From Desulfobacterales bacterium (lineage in GTDB: Bacteria; Desulfobacterota; Desulfobacteria; Desulfobacterales; QNYZ01), in NCBI GenBank assembly GCA_029938515.1, contig JAOZUU010000060.1, positions 1 to 10,117 on the forward strand: DNA of 10,117 nucleotides. The letters run 5' to 3'. A program made the translations under genes and the position numbers. The notes beneath the pieces are model-generated. The model searched no databases. It was not told where the DNA came from and saw only the letters and a list, made by a program, of their open reading frames with translations. The first letter of the stretch is position 1. The number at the start of each line of letters is the position of its first letter. Positions 1 to 6,910 of the stretch are shown here, piece by piece.

Positions 1-16
1 ACTTCACATTTTATCC

Positions 17-61
17 GCCGATGCATCCCAACTATCGTTGTCAAAAAAGCCGATGTATCCC
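17..61. repeat. Imperfect 13-bp direct repeat beside palindromic element 1
   Basis: GCCGATGCATCCC (17-29) and GCCGATGTATCCC (49-61) match at 12 of 13 positions and start 32 bases apart. The second copy overlaps the left end of the palindrome at 59-129. The pair could be two nested copies of the same element's outer arm or a remnant of an insertion event. The function is unknown. Confidence 0.6.
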
Positions 62-129
62 GTCTGGCTGTGTTGCGAAAGTTCGGAATATACTGGATAT
101 TCCTGCACTTTCGCGCCTGGCCAGCCGGG
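59..129. repeat. Palindromic intergenic element 1 (imperfect hairpin)
   Basis: Nested inverted arms are visible. Outer arms are CCCG (59-62) with CGGG (126-129), and CTGGC (64-68) with GCCAG (120-124). Inner arms are GCGAAAGT (75-82) with ACTTTCGC (107-114), and GGAATAT (85-91) with ATATTCC (97-103), around a 5-base loop. Between the outer and inner stems lie GTGTT (70-74) on the left and GCCTGGC (115-121) on the right, the same framework as the elements at 7627 and 9062. It lies 42 bases beyond the stop of the minus-strand FAD dehydrogenase gene. It could help end that transcript, but the nearest T tract in that direction (six A on the plus strand, 43-48) is about 10 bases past the stem, so it is not a classic intrinsic terminator. 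Confidence 0.8.
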
Positions 130-171
130 CGCCTCAACACCTAAAATTGTGAATTAATTTTTGCACGAACC

Positions 172-1566
172 CTAATTACCGCCTAATTCAACGATAGCCT
201 TGGCCGGTATAAGGCCGGTCGCCGCGGCGGAGACAATATTACCGGCCACACCGGGTCCGTCACCGGCCACATACATCCCTTTGATTTTTGTTTCCAATTG
301 GGGAGAAGTTTCAATCTGCCTGGCAAAGAATTTAATTTCCGGGGCATACAAAAGGGTCTCGTCGTTGGCGACGCCTGGAACGACCCGGTTCAGCTTTTCC
401 AGCCCTTCCGTCAGATTCGTAAGTATCCGTTCCGGCAGGGCCATGGCGATATCACCGCAAACCACATTGGTCAGGGTGGGCTCGATATAACCCTTCTTAA
501 CGCGTTTCCAGGTACTGCGACGTCCCCTTTTCAGATCTCCGAAGCGTTGGAGAAGCGGCTTGCCGCCGCCAATGAGGGTCGCCAGGCTTCCGATGGATTC
601 ACCATAGGCCTGGTTATCGGTCACGGGCTCAGTGAGGACCACCTTGGACAGGAAGGCAAAATTGGTATTCTCCGATTTGCGTTGACGATAGGCGTGTCCA
701 TTCACACAAACAAAATCGCTGTAATTCTCCAAAGTGACAAAGCCACCCGGATTGGTGCAGAAGGTCCGGGTTTGATCGTCGTATTTACGGGTCTGAATGA
801 AAAAGGTGGGGTCATAGATAATGTCACATAGATCCTGCATGATATCGTTATGGACTTCCACCCGCACGCCGACTTCAATGCCCCGGTGGGTGACACCGAT
901 CCCGTTTTTTTCGGCAATTTGCCCCATCCACTCTGCTCCCACGCGCCCGGGGGCCAGAATGACGGCATCGGCATGGTAGGTGCCGCGGTTGGTCTTGACC
1001 CCTTTAACCCGGCCACTTTTAACGACAACTTCCCGTACTGTTTCGGATGTGTGAATTTTAACGCCCTTTGATTTAATATATTTTTCTATCTGGGCAATAT
1101 GACCGGGAAGGCATTCACTGCCCAGATGCTTTTGTTTTATCAGCAGCAGATCAATTCCATACCGTTTGGCCTCTTTCCGAATATTTTTAGCCCCTTCCAT
1201 ATCGGTTGGATAAACCGGCCCGTCCATACCGAAGCGATTGAAAATGGATTCAGTTTCATCGATCAGGGCCGACGCGGTCTGGAAAGACATAAACTGGGTA
1301 AGATCGGTTTTTCCCAGTTTGGGGATATAGTTCAACTTGCCATCTGAAAAAAGCCCGGCCCCGCCAATACCGCTCAGGATATTACACGGTTTGCATTGGA
1401 CACAGGCCAGGTCGTCCTTGATCGGGCATTTACGGTTCGGGATGTTTTTGCCCTTCTCGATTAAAAGGATGCGAAGAGCGGTATTTTTTCCTAAATAATA
1501 TGACGCAAACAGTCCCGCCGGGCCGCTGCCTACGATGATGATATCGTACACATTTTTTTTCGGCAT
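172..1566 (-). CDS. FAD-dependent dehydrogenase (COG2509-like, NAD(P)/FAD oxidoreductase)
   Basis: This 464-residue cytoplasmic flavoprotein has an N-terminal Rossmann FAD-binding motif, VGSGPAG (residues 12-18), and a C-terminal second FAD contact, YVAGDGPGVAGNI (432-444). The motif GAGLFSDGKL (69-78) is typical of the uncharacterised FAD-dependent dehydrogenases grouped as COG2509. The GGG near residue 333 and the basic stretch after it also fit that group. Four cysteines, C47, C55, C58 and C61, sit between the FAD motif and GAGLFSDGKL and could bind a metal or Fe-S cluster. The substrate is unknown. The start ATG (1566-1564) has a modest AGGGA seven bases upstream. The gene lies 98 bases downstream of the 61-residue minus-strand ORF and may share its transcript. 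Small hairpins (1597-1616 and 1624-1643) lie in between. The family call is firm and the reaction is not known. Confidence 0.9.
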   Translation of the reverse strand: MPKKNVYDIIIVGSGPAGLFASYYLGKNTALRILLIEKGKNIPNRKCPIKDDLACVQCKPCNILSGIGGAGLFSDGKLNYIPKLGKTDLTQFMSFQTASALIDETESIFNRFGMDGPVYPTDMEGAKNIRKEAKRYGIDLLLIKQKHLGSECLPGHIAQIEKYIKSKGVKIHTSETVREVVVKSGRVKGVKTNRGTYHADAVILAPGRVGAEWMGQIAEKNGIGVTHRGIEVGVRVEVHNDIMQDLCDIIYDPTFFIQTRKYDDQTRTFCTNPGGFVTLENYSDFVCVNGHAYRQRKSENTNFAFLSKVVLTEPVTDNQAYGESIGSLATLIGGGKPLLQRFGDLKRGRRSTWKRVKKGYIEPTLTNVVCGDIAMALPERILTNLTEGLEKLNRVVPGVANDETLLYAPEIKFFARQIETSPQLETKIKGMYVAGDGPGVAGNIVSAAATGLIPAKAIVELGGN

Positions 1567-1596
1567 TATCTGTTCCCTGGTTTATCTGTATTTTCA

Positions 1597-1643
1597 GCGG
1601 CGCTATACAGCACCGCATGTCCGCTTATCACTTCGACGATAAG
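1597..1643. other. Two small hairpins between the minus-strand genes
   Basis: GCGG-c-GCT (1597-1604) pairs with AGC-a-CCGC (1609-1616) across a 4-base loop, with one mismatch. CTTATC (1624-1629) pairs with GATAAG (1638-1643) across 8 bases. Neither is followed by a T run in the minus direction. They may act as RNA processing or attenuation structures between the small ORF and the FAD dehydrogenase gene, or they may be chance. Confidence 0.35.
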
Positions 1644-1664
1644 AATTATATAAACCATAGTGAT

Positions 1665-1850
1665 TCATGCAGAATGGGAACCCTTGCAACTGCCCTTGGC
1701 GGCACCCCGAATATCATTCTGATGTTTGGCAATCGAAATAATAAGGGCCAACCCGTCTTTGATTTCATCGGAAATCTGGGTTTCTCCCAGTTTCTCGGCT
1801 TCTTCAAGGATGGCGGTAAACGCGCGGGTGATTTTTTCGGTACTTAGCAT
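1665..1850 (-). CDS. Small hypothetical protein (61 aa)
   Basis: This short ORF reads MLSTEKITRAF at the start and ends CKGSHSA. The start at 1850 is chosen because AGGAGGG (minus strand, 1863-1857) lies six bases upstream. The in-frame ATG at 1856 directly abuts the SD and is too close. Residues 1-47 are predicted mainly helical, with alternating acidic and hydrophobic positions. There is no signal peptide or TM segment. I do not recognise a family. The strong SD and the position just upstream of, and codirectional with, the FAD dehydrogenase support a real gene. The function is unknown. Confidence 0.65.
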   Translation of the reverse strand: MLSTEKITRAFTAILEEAEKLGETQISDEIKDGLALIISIAKHQNDIRGAAKGSCKGSHSA

Positions 1851-1959
1851 ATGCATCCCTCCTATGGTCTTTAGTTGACATGGCGGTCGAATATTATTAA
1901 TTTTACGCATAACTTACAGAAGTCAATAAGCATTGTCTATTTTTTAATTGGAGGCAAGC
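1851..1959. promoter_or_regulatory. Divergent promoter region
   Basis: This 109-bp AT-rich gap separates the minus-strand small ORF from the plus-strand quinone reductase gene, so both starts must be served from here or from further away. On the plus strand TTGACA (1875-1880) is a perfect -35, but the -10 candidate at 17-bp spacing, TAATTT (1898-1903), is poor. On the minus strand TTGACT (1926-1921) has only weak -10 partners. GGAGG (1950-1954) is the SD of the plus-strand gene. Confidence 0.3.
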
Positions 1960-2937
1960 ATGGGAAAAGCCGTCCAGATTCATATCACCGGAAGTCCCGA
2001 GGTGCTGCAATGGGAAGATATTGAACTCCACGAGCCAGGTCCCGGCGAAGTCCATATTCGCCACGAAGCCATCGGATTGAATTTTATCGACGTCTACCAC
2101 CGCACCGGATTGTACCCGTTGCCCGGCCTGCCGGTTGTTTTGGGTATGGAGGGAGCGGGAACGGTTATGTCATTGGGCGAGAAAGTTACTGAATTTCAGA
2201 AAGGCGACCGGGTCGCCTATGCCGGAATTCCACCGGGAGCTTACGCCGAGGAGCGGCTGATACCGGCCCATCGGTTGATTAAGCTGCCGGAAGCCATCTC
2301 TTTCCAGCAGGCCGCCGCCATGATGTTGCAGGGAATGACGGCACGGTATTTGCTTTTCGGATGTTACCCGGTCAAGGCCGGTGATATCATTCTGGTCCAG
2401 GCGGCGGCCGGAGGAGTTGGGACGATTGTTTGTCAATGGGCTAGGCACCTGGGTGCCACGGTCATCGGAACAGTGGGATCGGAAGAAAAGGCGGCGTTGG
2501 CCCGGGCCCATGGCTGTGATTATCCGATCAATTATAGCGATGATGATTTCGAAGTCCGGGTGCGGGAGATTACCGATAACCAAGGGGTAAATGCCGTTTA
2601 CGATTCGGTGGGCGAGCCGACTTTCGCTAAATCCCTGAATTGTTTGAAGCCCCTTGGCACCATGGTCTCTTTCGGCCAGGCCGCGGCGCCGGTTCCGCCG
2701 GTGGATATCGGTCTGCTGGCCGCCAAGGGCTCTTTGTTTTTAACCCGTCCCAGTTTAATGACCTATACCGAGAAACGGGAGGATCTCCTGGCCCACGCGG
2801 CGGACCTGTTTAAAGTGGTTGAAAGCGGGGCCGTTAAAATCGAGATTCGCCAGACGTACGCCTTGAAAGATGCGGCCCAGGCCCACCGTGACCTTGAGGC
2901 CCGCAAAACCAGCGGATCGACCGTATTGATCCCCTGA
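1960..2937 (+). CDS. NADPH:quinone oxidoreductase-like MDR protein (zinc-free)
   Basis: This 325-residue protein is of the usual length for the QOR branch of the medium-chain dehydrogenase/reductase superfamily. The N-terminal GroES-like domain carries NFIDVYHRTGLYPLPG (41-56) and GMEGAG (62-67), typical of quinone reductases. The Rossmann domain carries AAAGGVG (148-154), the NADPH-binding signature, and S173 with the following E175, E176 and K177 lies at the expected cofactor phosphate region. Catalytic zinc cysteines and histidines of alcohol dehydrogenases are absent. Family members pass electrons from NADPH to quinones or other electrophiles in the cytoplasm. The true substrate cannot be read from the sequence. 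ATG 1960 is chosen over an in-frame TTG at 1948, because GGAGG at 1950-1954 sits five bases upstream of the ATG and overlaps the TTG. The next gene starts 44 bases downstream on the same strand and may be co-transcribed. Confidence 0.92.
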   Translation: MGKAVQIHITGSPEVLQWEDIELHEPGPGEVHIRHEAIGLNFIDVYHRTGLYPLPGLPVVLGMEGAGTVMSLGEKVTEFQKGDRVAYAGIPPGAYAEERLIPAHRLIKLPEAISFQQAAAMMLQGMTARYLLFGCYPVKAGDIILVQAAAGGVGTIVCQWARHLGATVIGTVGSEEKAALARAHGCDYPINYSDDDFEVRVREITDNQGVNAVYDSVGEPTFAKSLNCLKPLGTMVSFGQAAAPVPPVDIGLLAAKGSLFLTRPSLMTYTEKREDLLAHAADLFKVVESGAVKIEIRQTYALKDAAQAHRDLEARKTSGSTVLIP

Positions 2938-2981
2938 AATTGATCTTACATGTTTTTAAAAACCGGTTTGGAGGTAAATTA

Positions 2982-5258
2982 ATGGGGCGCATAATAAATA
3001 GTTTCATAGCCGTCATTGCCATCCTGTTGCTCATTTCAGGATGCCAATCCGATGAGGAGAAAAAAAAGGCGCATTTTGAAAAAGGAAACGCTTATTTTGA
3101 AAAAGGTGAATATAAAAGTGCCGTCATCGAGTATAAAAATGCCGTCCAGATCGATCCTCAATATCTCGAGGCTTATTTAAATCTCGGCGAAACCCACCTG
3201 AAGCTGGCCAACCCCCAGGAGGCATTTCGAGTCTATTCACAGATTGAAAAACTCGATCCCGATAATTTGGATGCCGTTCTCAAGGTAGCCACCTTTTATA
3301 TGCTGGGCGGGAAGACGGAAGAATCCAAAAATCGGATTGACAGGATACTGGCCGGAGAACCGGATAATATTGAAGCGCTTTATCTCATGGCCGGTATCCA
3401 CATGAAAGAAAAAAACCTGGATGAAGCGGCCGCCACATTTAGAAAAATAATTAAAGCCGATGCCGGGCAGACGCGGGCGTACCTGGGATTGTCCCAGATT
3501 TTCGCCAATCAAGGTAAACTTGCAGAAGTGAAAAACGCCCTTAAAGATGCTATCGCGATCGACTCAAATGCCATTGATCCCTATCTCGCCCTGGTTCGTT
3601 TTTATGTTGCCAACAGGGAATTCGAACATGCCGAATCGGAGTTGATCCATATTGTCGACCTTCATCCTGACAATGTTGATCTTCGTCTCATTCTGGGTAA
3701 TTTTTATGCGCGAATTAAAAACACGGATGCAGCCGAAAAAGCTTACCTTGAAGCCATCGCCAGGGCCCCTGATACCATCCAGCCTTACATGGTGACGGGG
3801 GGGTTTTACGATGCCTTCGGCCAAAAAGATGATGCCCTGAATATGTACAATAAAGCCCTGGAACTGGAGCCCGACGATGCCCGGATAATGAACACAATCG
3901 CCCGATTTTATTTTAAACACAAGGACCTGGAAAATTCCGAAAAAATGGTTGAAACCATATTGGAAAAGCGGCCTGGATTTTTCCCGACAAAATTGCTCAA
4001 GGCCAATATATTGATTGTTAAACGACAATACCAGGATGCCGTCGTCTTACTTGATCAACTCATCGAAGAAGAACCCGGATCGTTTGAAGCCCAATATTTA
4101 AAAGGTGTTTCGCACCTTGAAAAAGGGGATAAGCTGGTGGGCAGGGCGGCACTGGGGAAGGCCGTTGAACTCAATCCCGGACTTATCAAAGCCCGGTTGA
4201 TCCTGGCCGATCTATATCTCAAGGAGAGAGATTTCAATCTGGCCCGCAAGGAAAGCCGGATCATTCTTGAACGCGACCCCAAGAATCTTGCGGCGCTGCT
4301 GATTACGGGCAACGCGGATATGCTTGAAGGAAACACCGAACAGGCTAAAAATACATTTGAATCGATCATCCGGATGGCGCCGGATAACCCGGTCGGCTAC
4401 TACCGGATGGGGCTTTTATCCCGCCGGCAAAAAGCCGACGATGATGCCCTGTCCTATTTTAACAAGGCCCTGACGATCAACCCGAAGTTGATGGACGCAT
4501 TTACCCAGGTGATTCTCTTGCATGTGACCCACAAAGAATTCGATACGGCCATTACCAAATGCGATGCACAGATGGAACAAGTCAAGGACGTCCCCGCTCT
4601 CCTGGCAGCCGTTCACTATCTGAAAGGCGGCGTATTTATGGCCCAGAAGAGGGTTCAGGAAGCCGAATCATCGTATCAGGCCGCCCTGAAGGAAAACCCG
4701 AATTTCCTGCGATCCTATTACGCCCTGGCCAATATCTATCTATTGAATAACCAGCAGGACAAAGCGATTGCCCAATACGAGGCGGCTTTAGAGAAAAATC
4801 CGAACCAGCCCCAGCCCCATATGATGCTGGGCACTATTTACGATATGCAAAAGCGATTCGATTTATCGGAAGAACATTATCGTCAGGCGCTCAAAATCGA
4901 TCCTGACTTTGTGCCGGCGGCCAATAATCTGGCCTACCAACTCGCTGAAAAGAACAAGGACCTGGATCAGGCCCTCGCCCTGGCACGCAAGGCCAAGGAA
5001 AAATATCCCGATGATCCACGCATCATGGATACCCTGGGCCTGGTTTTTTATAGAAAAGGGATATACGACAGCGCCATCGCCCAATTTGAAGACAGCCTGG
5101 AAAAAATGCCGAAAAACCCGGAAGTCAATTACCACCTGGGCATGGCTTACCATCAAAAGGGTGATAAGGACCGCGCCCGAAAATTTCTGCAAAAGGCCCT
5201 GTCGCTGGACAGCCGGTTCAGCGGAGCAGATGAAGCGCGACAAGTGCTGTCCCAATAA
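2982..5258 (+). CDS. TPR-repeat lipoprotein, PrsT-like (PEP-CTERM system)
   Basis: This 758-residue lipoprotein has a hydrophobic signal (residues 4-18) and lipobox LISGC with the lipidated cysteine at C21. SD- follows it, with aspartate at +3, so either outer-membrane or periplasmic inner-membrane anchoring remains open. From about residue 28 to the C terminus it is a nearly unbroken array of about 21 tetratricopeptide units of 34 residues, showing the usual W/Y/L8, G, Y/F, A20, F/Y and P32 pattern (e.g. GNAYFEKGEYKSAVIEYKNA). The opening repeat resembles PrsT, the TPR lipoprotein found with exosortase/PEP-CTERM and exopolysaccharide loci, although PrsT is usually longer (around 900 residues). 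A PEP-CTERM protein lies two genes downstream, which supports this. Its likely role is a periplasmic scaffold for polymer or protein export. The ATG at 2982 is preceded by GGAGG (2970-2974). The in-frame TTG at 2940 has no SD and would spoil the signal peptide. Confidence 0.85.
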   Translation: MGRIINSFIAVIAILLLISGCQSDEEKKKAHFEKGNAYFEKGEYKSAVIEYKNAVQIDPQYLEAYLNLGETHLKLANPQEAFRVYSQIEKLDPDNLDAVLKVATFYMLGGKTEESKNRIDRILAGEPDNIEALYLMAGIHMKEKNLDEAAATFRKIIKADAGQTRAYLGLSQIFANQGKLAEVKNALKDAIAIDSNAIDPYLALVRFYVANREFEHAESELIHIVDLHPDNVDLRLILGNFYARIKNTDAAEKAYLEAIARAPDTIQPYMVTGGFYDAFGQKDDALNMYNKALELEPDDARIMNTIARFYFKHKDLENSEKMVETILEKRPGFFPTKLLKANILIVKRQYQDAVVLLDQLIEEEPGSFEAQYLKGVSHLEKGDKLVGRAALGKAVELNPGLIKARLILADLYLKERDFNLARKESRIILERDPKNLAALLITGNADMLEGNTEQAKNTFESIIRMAPDNPVGYYRMGLLSRRQKADDDALSYFNKALTINPKLMDAFTQVILLHVTHKEFDTAITKCDAQMEQVKDVPALLAAVHYLKGGVFMAQKRVQEAESSYQAALKENPNFLRSYYALANIYLLNNQQDKAIAQYEAALEKNPNQPQPHMMLGTIYDMQKRFDLSEEHYRQALKIDPDFVPAANNLAYQLAEKNKDLDQALALARKAKEKYPDDPRIMDTLGLVFYRKGIYDSAIAQFEDSLEKMPKNPEVNYHLGMAYHQKGDKDRARKFLQKALSLDSRFSGADEARQVLSQ

Positions 5259-5390
5259 CTTGAGTGGATGAGGTGTCATCTGATAACGTAAAAATTGCCC
5301 AAAAGACTTTATCATTTGCCACTGACCAGTCTTCGCATAAAGCTTCGCCCGGCAGGCACACACAGACATACACGGACTTTTTATTCGAGC

Positions 5391-5421
5391 AGCGTAAAAG
5401 ATGAAAAAGACCTTTTACGCT
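5391..5421. promoter_or_regulatory. 10-bp perfect inverted repeat upstream of the coiled-coil gene
   Basis: AGCGTAAAAG (5391-5400) and CTTTTACGCT (5412-5421) form perfect arms around an 11-base spacer, centred about 59 bases upstream of the GTG at 5465. No T run follows, so it is better read as an operator or RNA hairpin than as a terminator of the TPR gene. No regulator can be assigned. Confidence 0.5.
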
Positions 5422-5464
5422 TGGTCGGCTGGTAATATTTCATCGGGTATGACCGCTATCCATC

Positions 5465-6613
5465 GTGAACTATTTATCATTTAAAATACTGATCATCAGC
5501 ATTCTACTGCCACCGGTTCTCTATATTGGATCGATCCTTTCTCTGGAGCGCTATCTCAACGACAGATTCTCAACTCAGATTGAATCCATTTATATCGGCG
5601 ATACGCGCCCCCTGTTCGCCGGCAGTGTCCGGTTGAAGGATGCCGTCAACCGGAATATCCGGCAATATCTTTCCTCTAATCCATGGCTTGCATGGGGGGT
5701 AAAAGCCAGCATAACAGTCATTACCCGTCAGGGTACCCTGATATATCCGGCATTTAATACCGACACGGAAAGCAATTTCGATCCGCCGGATGCAATCAAG
5801 ATCGCCTCCGATAATTATACCCTCATGAATGAGGGATTATCGGCGGACATAGATGTGAAAATTGAACTCAACACCCTGTTAGCCAACTCGTTGCTGATTT
5901 TCTACATTCTTGTGACGGTTATGGCGCTTTATGTTTACTACCGGGCAGGAGTGAAAAGGTCCCGACGGGAAATCCGGGAAAAGGAAACGGCCATTGAGCA
6001 AATGCAGAATCGGGATAAAACCCTCACCCGGCATCTCGATCAATTAAAACACGAAAAAACGAAATTATCCGCCAGCATCGATGTCGTTTCGGAAAAACTG
6101 AATCAGGAGCGTCAAAAAGCCAGTAGGAACGAAGACGACTATATTGAAGAGATCATTTCTCTCGAAAAGGAAATGGAAGAAAACCTGTCCCGCCAAAAGG
6201 CCCGTCAGGACGAGATCGATGCCTTGAAAGATGAAATCAGAGGCTATGAAAAAACAAGACAAAAGCTGGGCAAACAACAGGCCAAGTCGGCCGATGTGGT
6301 TTCCAGGCGATTTAGAGCATTGTATAAAAAGCTGCGCTTTCATGATCGCGCTATCAATGGATTCGTTCAACTGGCGGATGATATGAAAATAAAATGCGAG
6401 GAAATCATCCATCAGCTCGACAAGGATCCGAAAAAGGTCCCCATCAAACGGAAAGTTTTCGGCAAAAAAAACCGGGAAACCGTCTTTGAAATCATTTTCG
6501 CCTACAATGGCCGGCTATATTACCGACCCCTCAAGGATCATACGCTCGAGATCCTCACCATTGGAACGAAAAACACCCAGGCGAAGGACCTCGTTTTTCT
6601 GGAAAAGTTGTGA
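5465..6613 (+). CDS. Two-TM coiled-coil protein with RelE/ParE-like C-terminal domain
   Basis: This 382-residue protein of unrecognised family has an inner-membrane layout. TM1 spans about 6-27. An extracytoplasmic segment (28-136) includes the strand-rich ASITVITRQGTLIYPAF, which looks Cache- or PAS-like. TM2 spans about 139-160 (LIFYILVTVMALYVYY). A long charged coiled coil runs from about 163 to 275. The C-terminal domain (about 283-382) has two helices (ALYKKL and HDRAINGFVQL), a basic strand region, then FEIIFAYNGRLYYR...TLEILTIG. This order resembles the RelE/ParE toxin fold, in which R-x-x-Y-R precedes an I/L-L-x-I-G strand. It may be a membrane-anchored sensor or adaptor. No kinase, HAMP, GGDEF or MCP domain is seen. 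The GTG start has only a weak SD, so the N terminus is somewhat uncertain. The gene sits between the PrsT-like and PEP-CTERM genes. Confidence 0.8.
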   Translation: MNYLSFKILIISILLPPVLYIGSILSLERYLNDRFSTQIESIYIGDTRPLFAGSVRLKDAVNRNIRQYLSSNPWLAWGVKASITVITRQGTLIYPAFNTDTESNFDPPDAIKIASDNYTLMNEGLSADIDVKIELNTLLANSLLIFYILVTVMALYVYYRAGVKRSRREIREKETAIEQMQNRDKTLTRHLDQLKHEKTKLSASIDVVSEKLNQERQKASRNEDDYIEEIISLEKEMEENLSRQKARQDEIDALKDEIRGYEKTRQKLGKQQAKSADVVSRRFRALYKKLRFHDRAINGFVQLADDMKIKCEEIIHQLDKDPKKVPIKRKVFGKKNRETVFEIIFAYNGRLYYRPLKDHTLEILTIGTKNTQAKDLVFLEKL

Positions 6614-6910
6614 AAGGCCGAGAAAAGATTGTTCAAGACCGTACGTTTCGATATCCTATACGTCGAAATTTTCCGGTACATGTGACACATTTTTTACATA
6701 ATTTGTTGGACTTATTTGGCTTCGCCGTGGTATGACATCGTCGGTGTAGTATTTTATAAACCGTATAACCTGCTTGTAAAATTGGATATTGAGAGGTATG
6801 CTCTTTTTTCCATCATTCTGAATATTCATGGCATATTTCTTGCTTTTAAGTTTCTGAACTTACATAATTTTCTCATCCGAATATTGCCGCTGATAGAATA
6901 GGGGAGACAA
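6614..6910. promoter_or_regulatory. AT-rich upstream region of the PEP-CTERM gene
   Basis: This 297-bp stretch has no credible gene. It holds an inverted repeat TTTCGA (6646-6651) / TCGAAA (6663-6668), an 11-base palindrome ATGTGACACAT (6680-6690), and the sigma-54 promoter at 6829-6844. The first repeat is centred about 173 bp upstream of the -24 element, a usual distance for a sigma-54 enhancer site, but this role is only a guess. GGGGAG (6901-6906) is the SD for the ATG at 6911. Confidence 0.45.
6829..6844 (+). promoter_or_regulatory. Sigma-54 (-24/-12) promoter of the PEP-CTERM gene
   Basis: TGGCATATTTCTTGCT matches the RpoN consensus (TGGCAY-R-N4-TTGCW) at every defined base. The -24 GG lies at 6830-6831 and the -12 GC at 6842-6843, separated by the required 10 bases. 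The predicted transcription start is near 6855, giving a leader of about 56 bases before the ATG at 6911. Sigma-54 promoters need an enhancer-binding activator. Exosortase systems commonly include PrsK/PrsR, and PrsR is a sigma-54 activator. Confidence 0.78.

Noticed and set aside
3237..4028. Long antisense frames within the TPR lipoprotein gene
   Set aside because: They are complement-frame shadows of the TPR coding pattern, with no SD and no protein-like families.
6716..6901. Open frame of 61 codons ahead of the PEP-CTERM gene
   Set aside because: It spans the sigma-54 promoter, starts with a rare codon and has no SD. The sequence is simply AT-rich.
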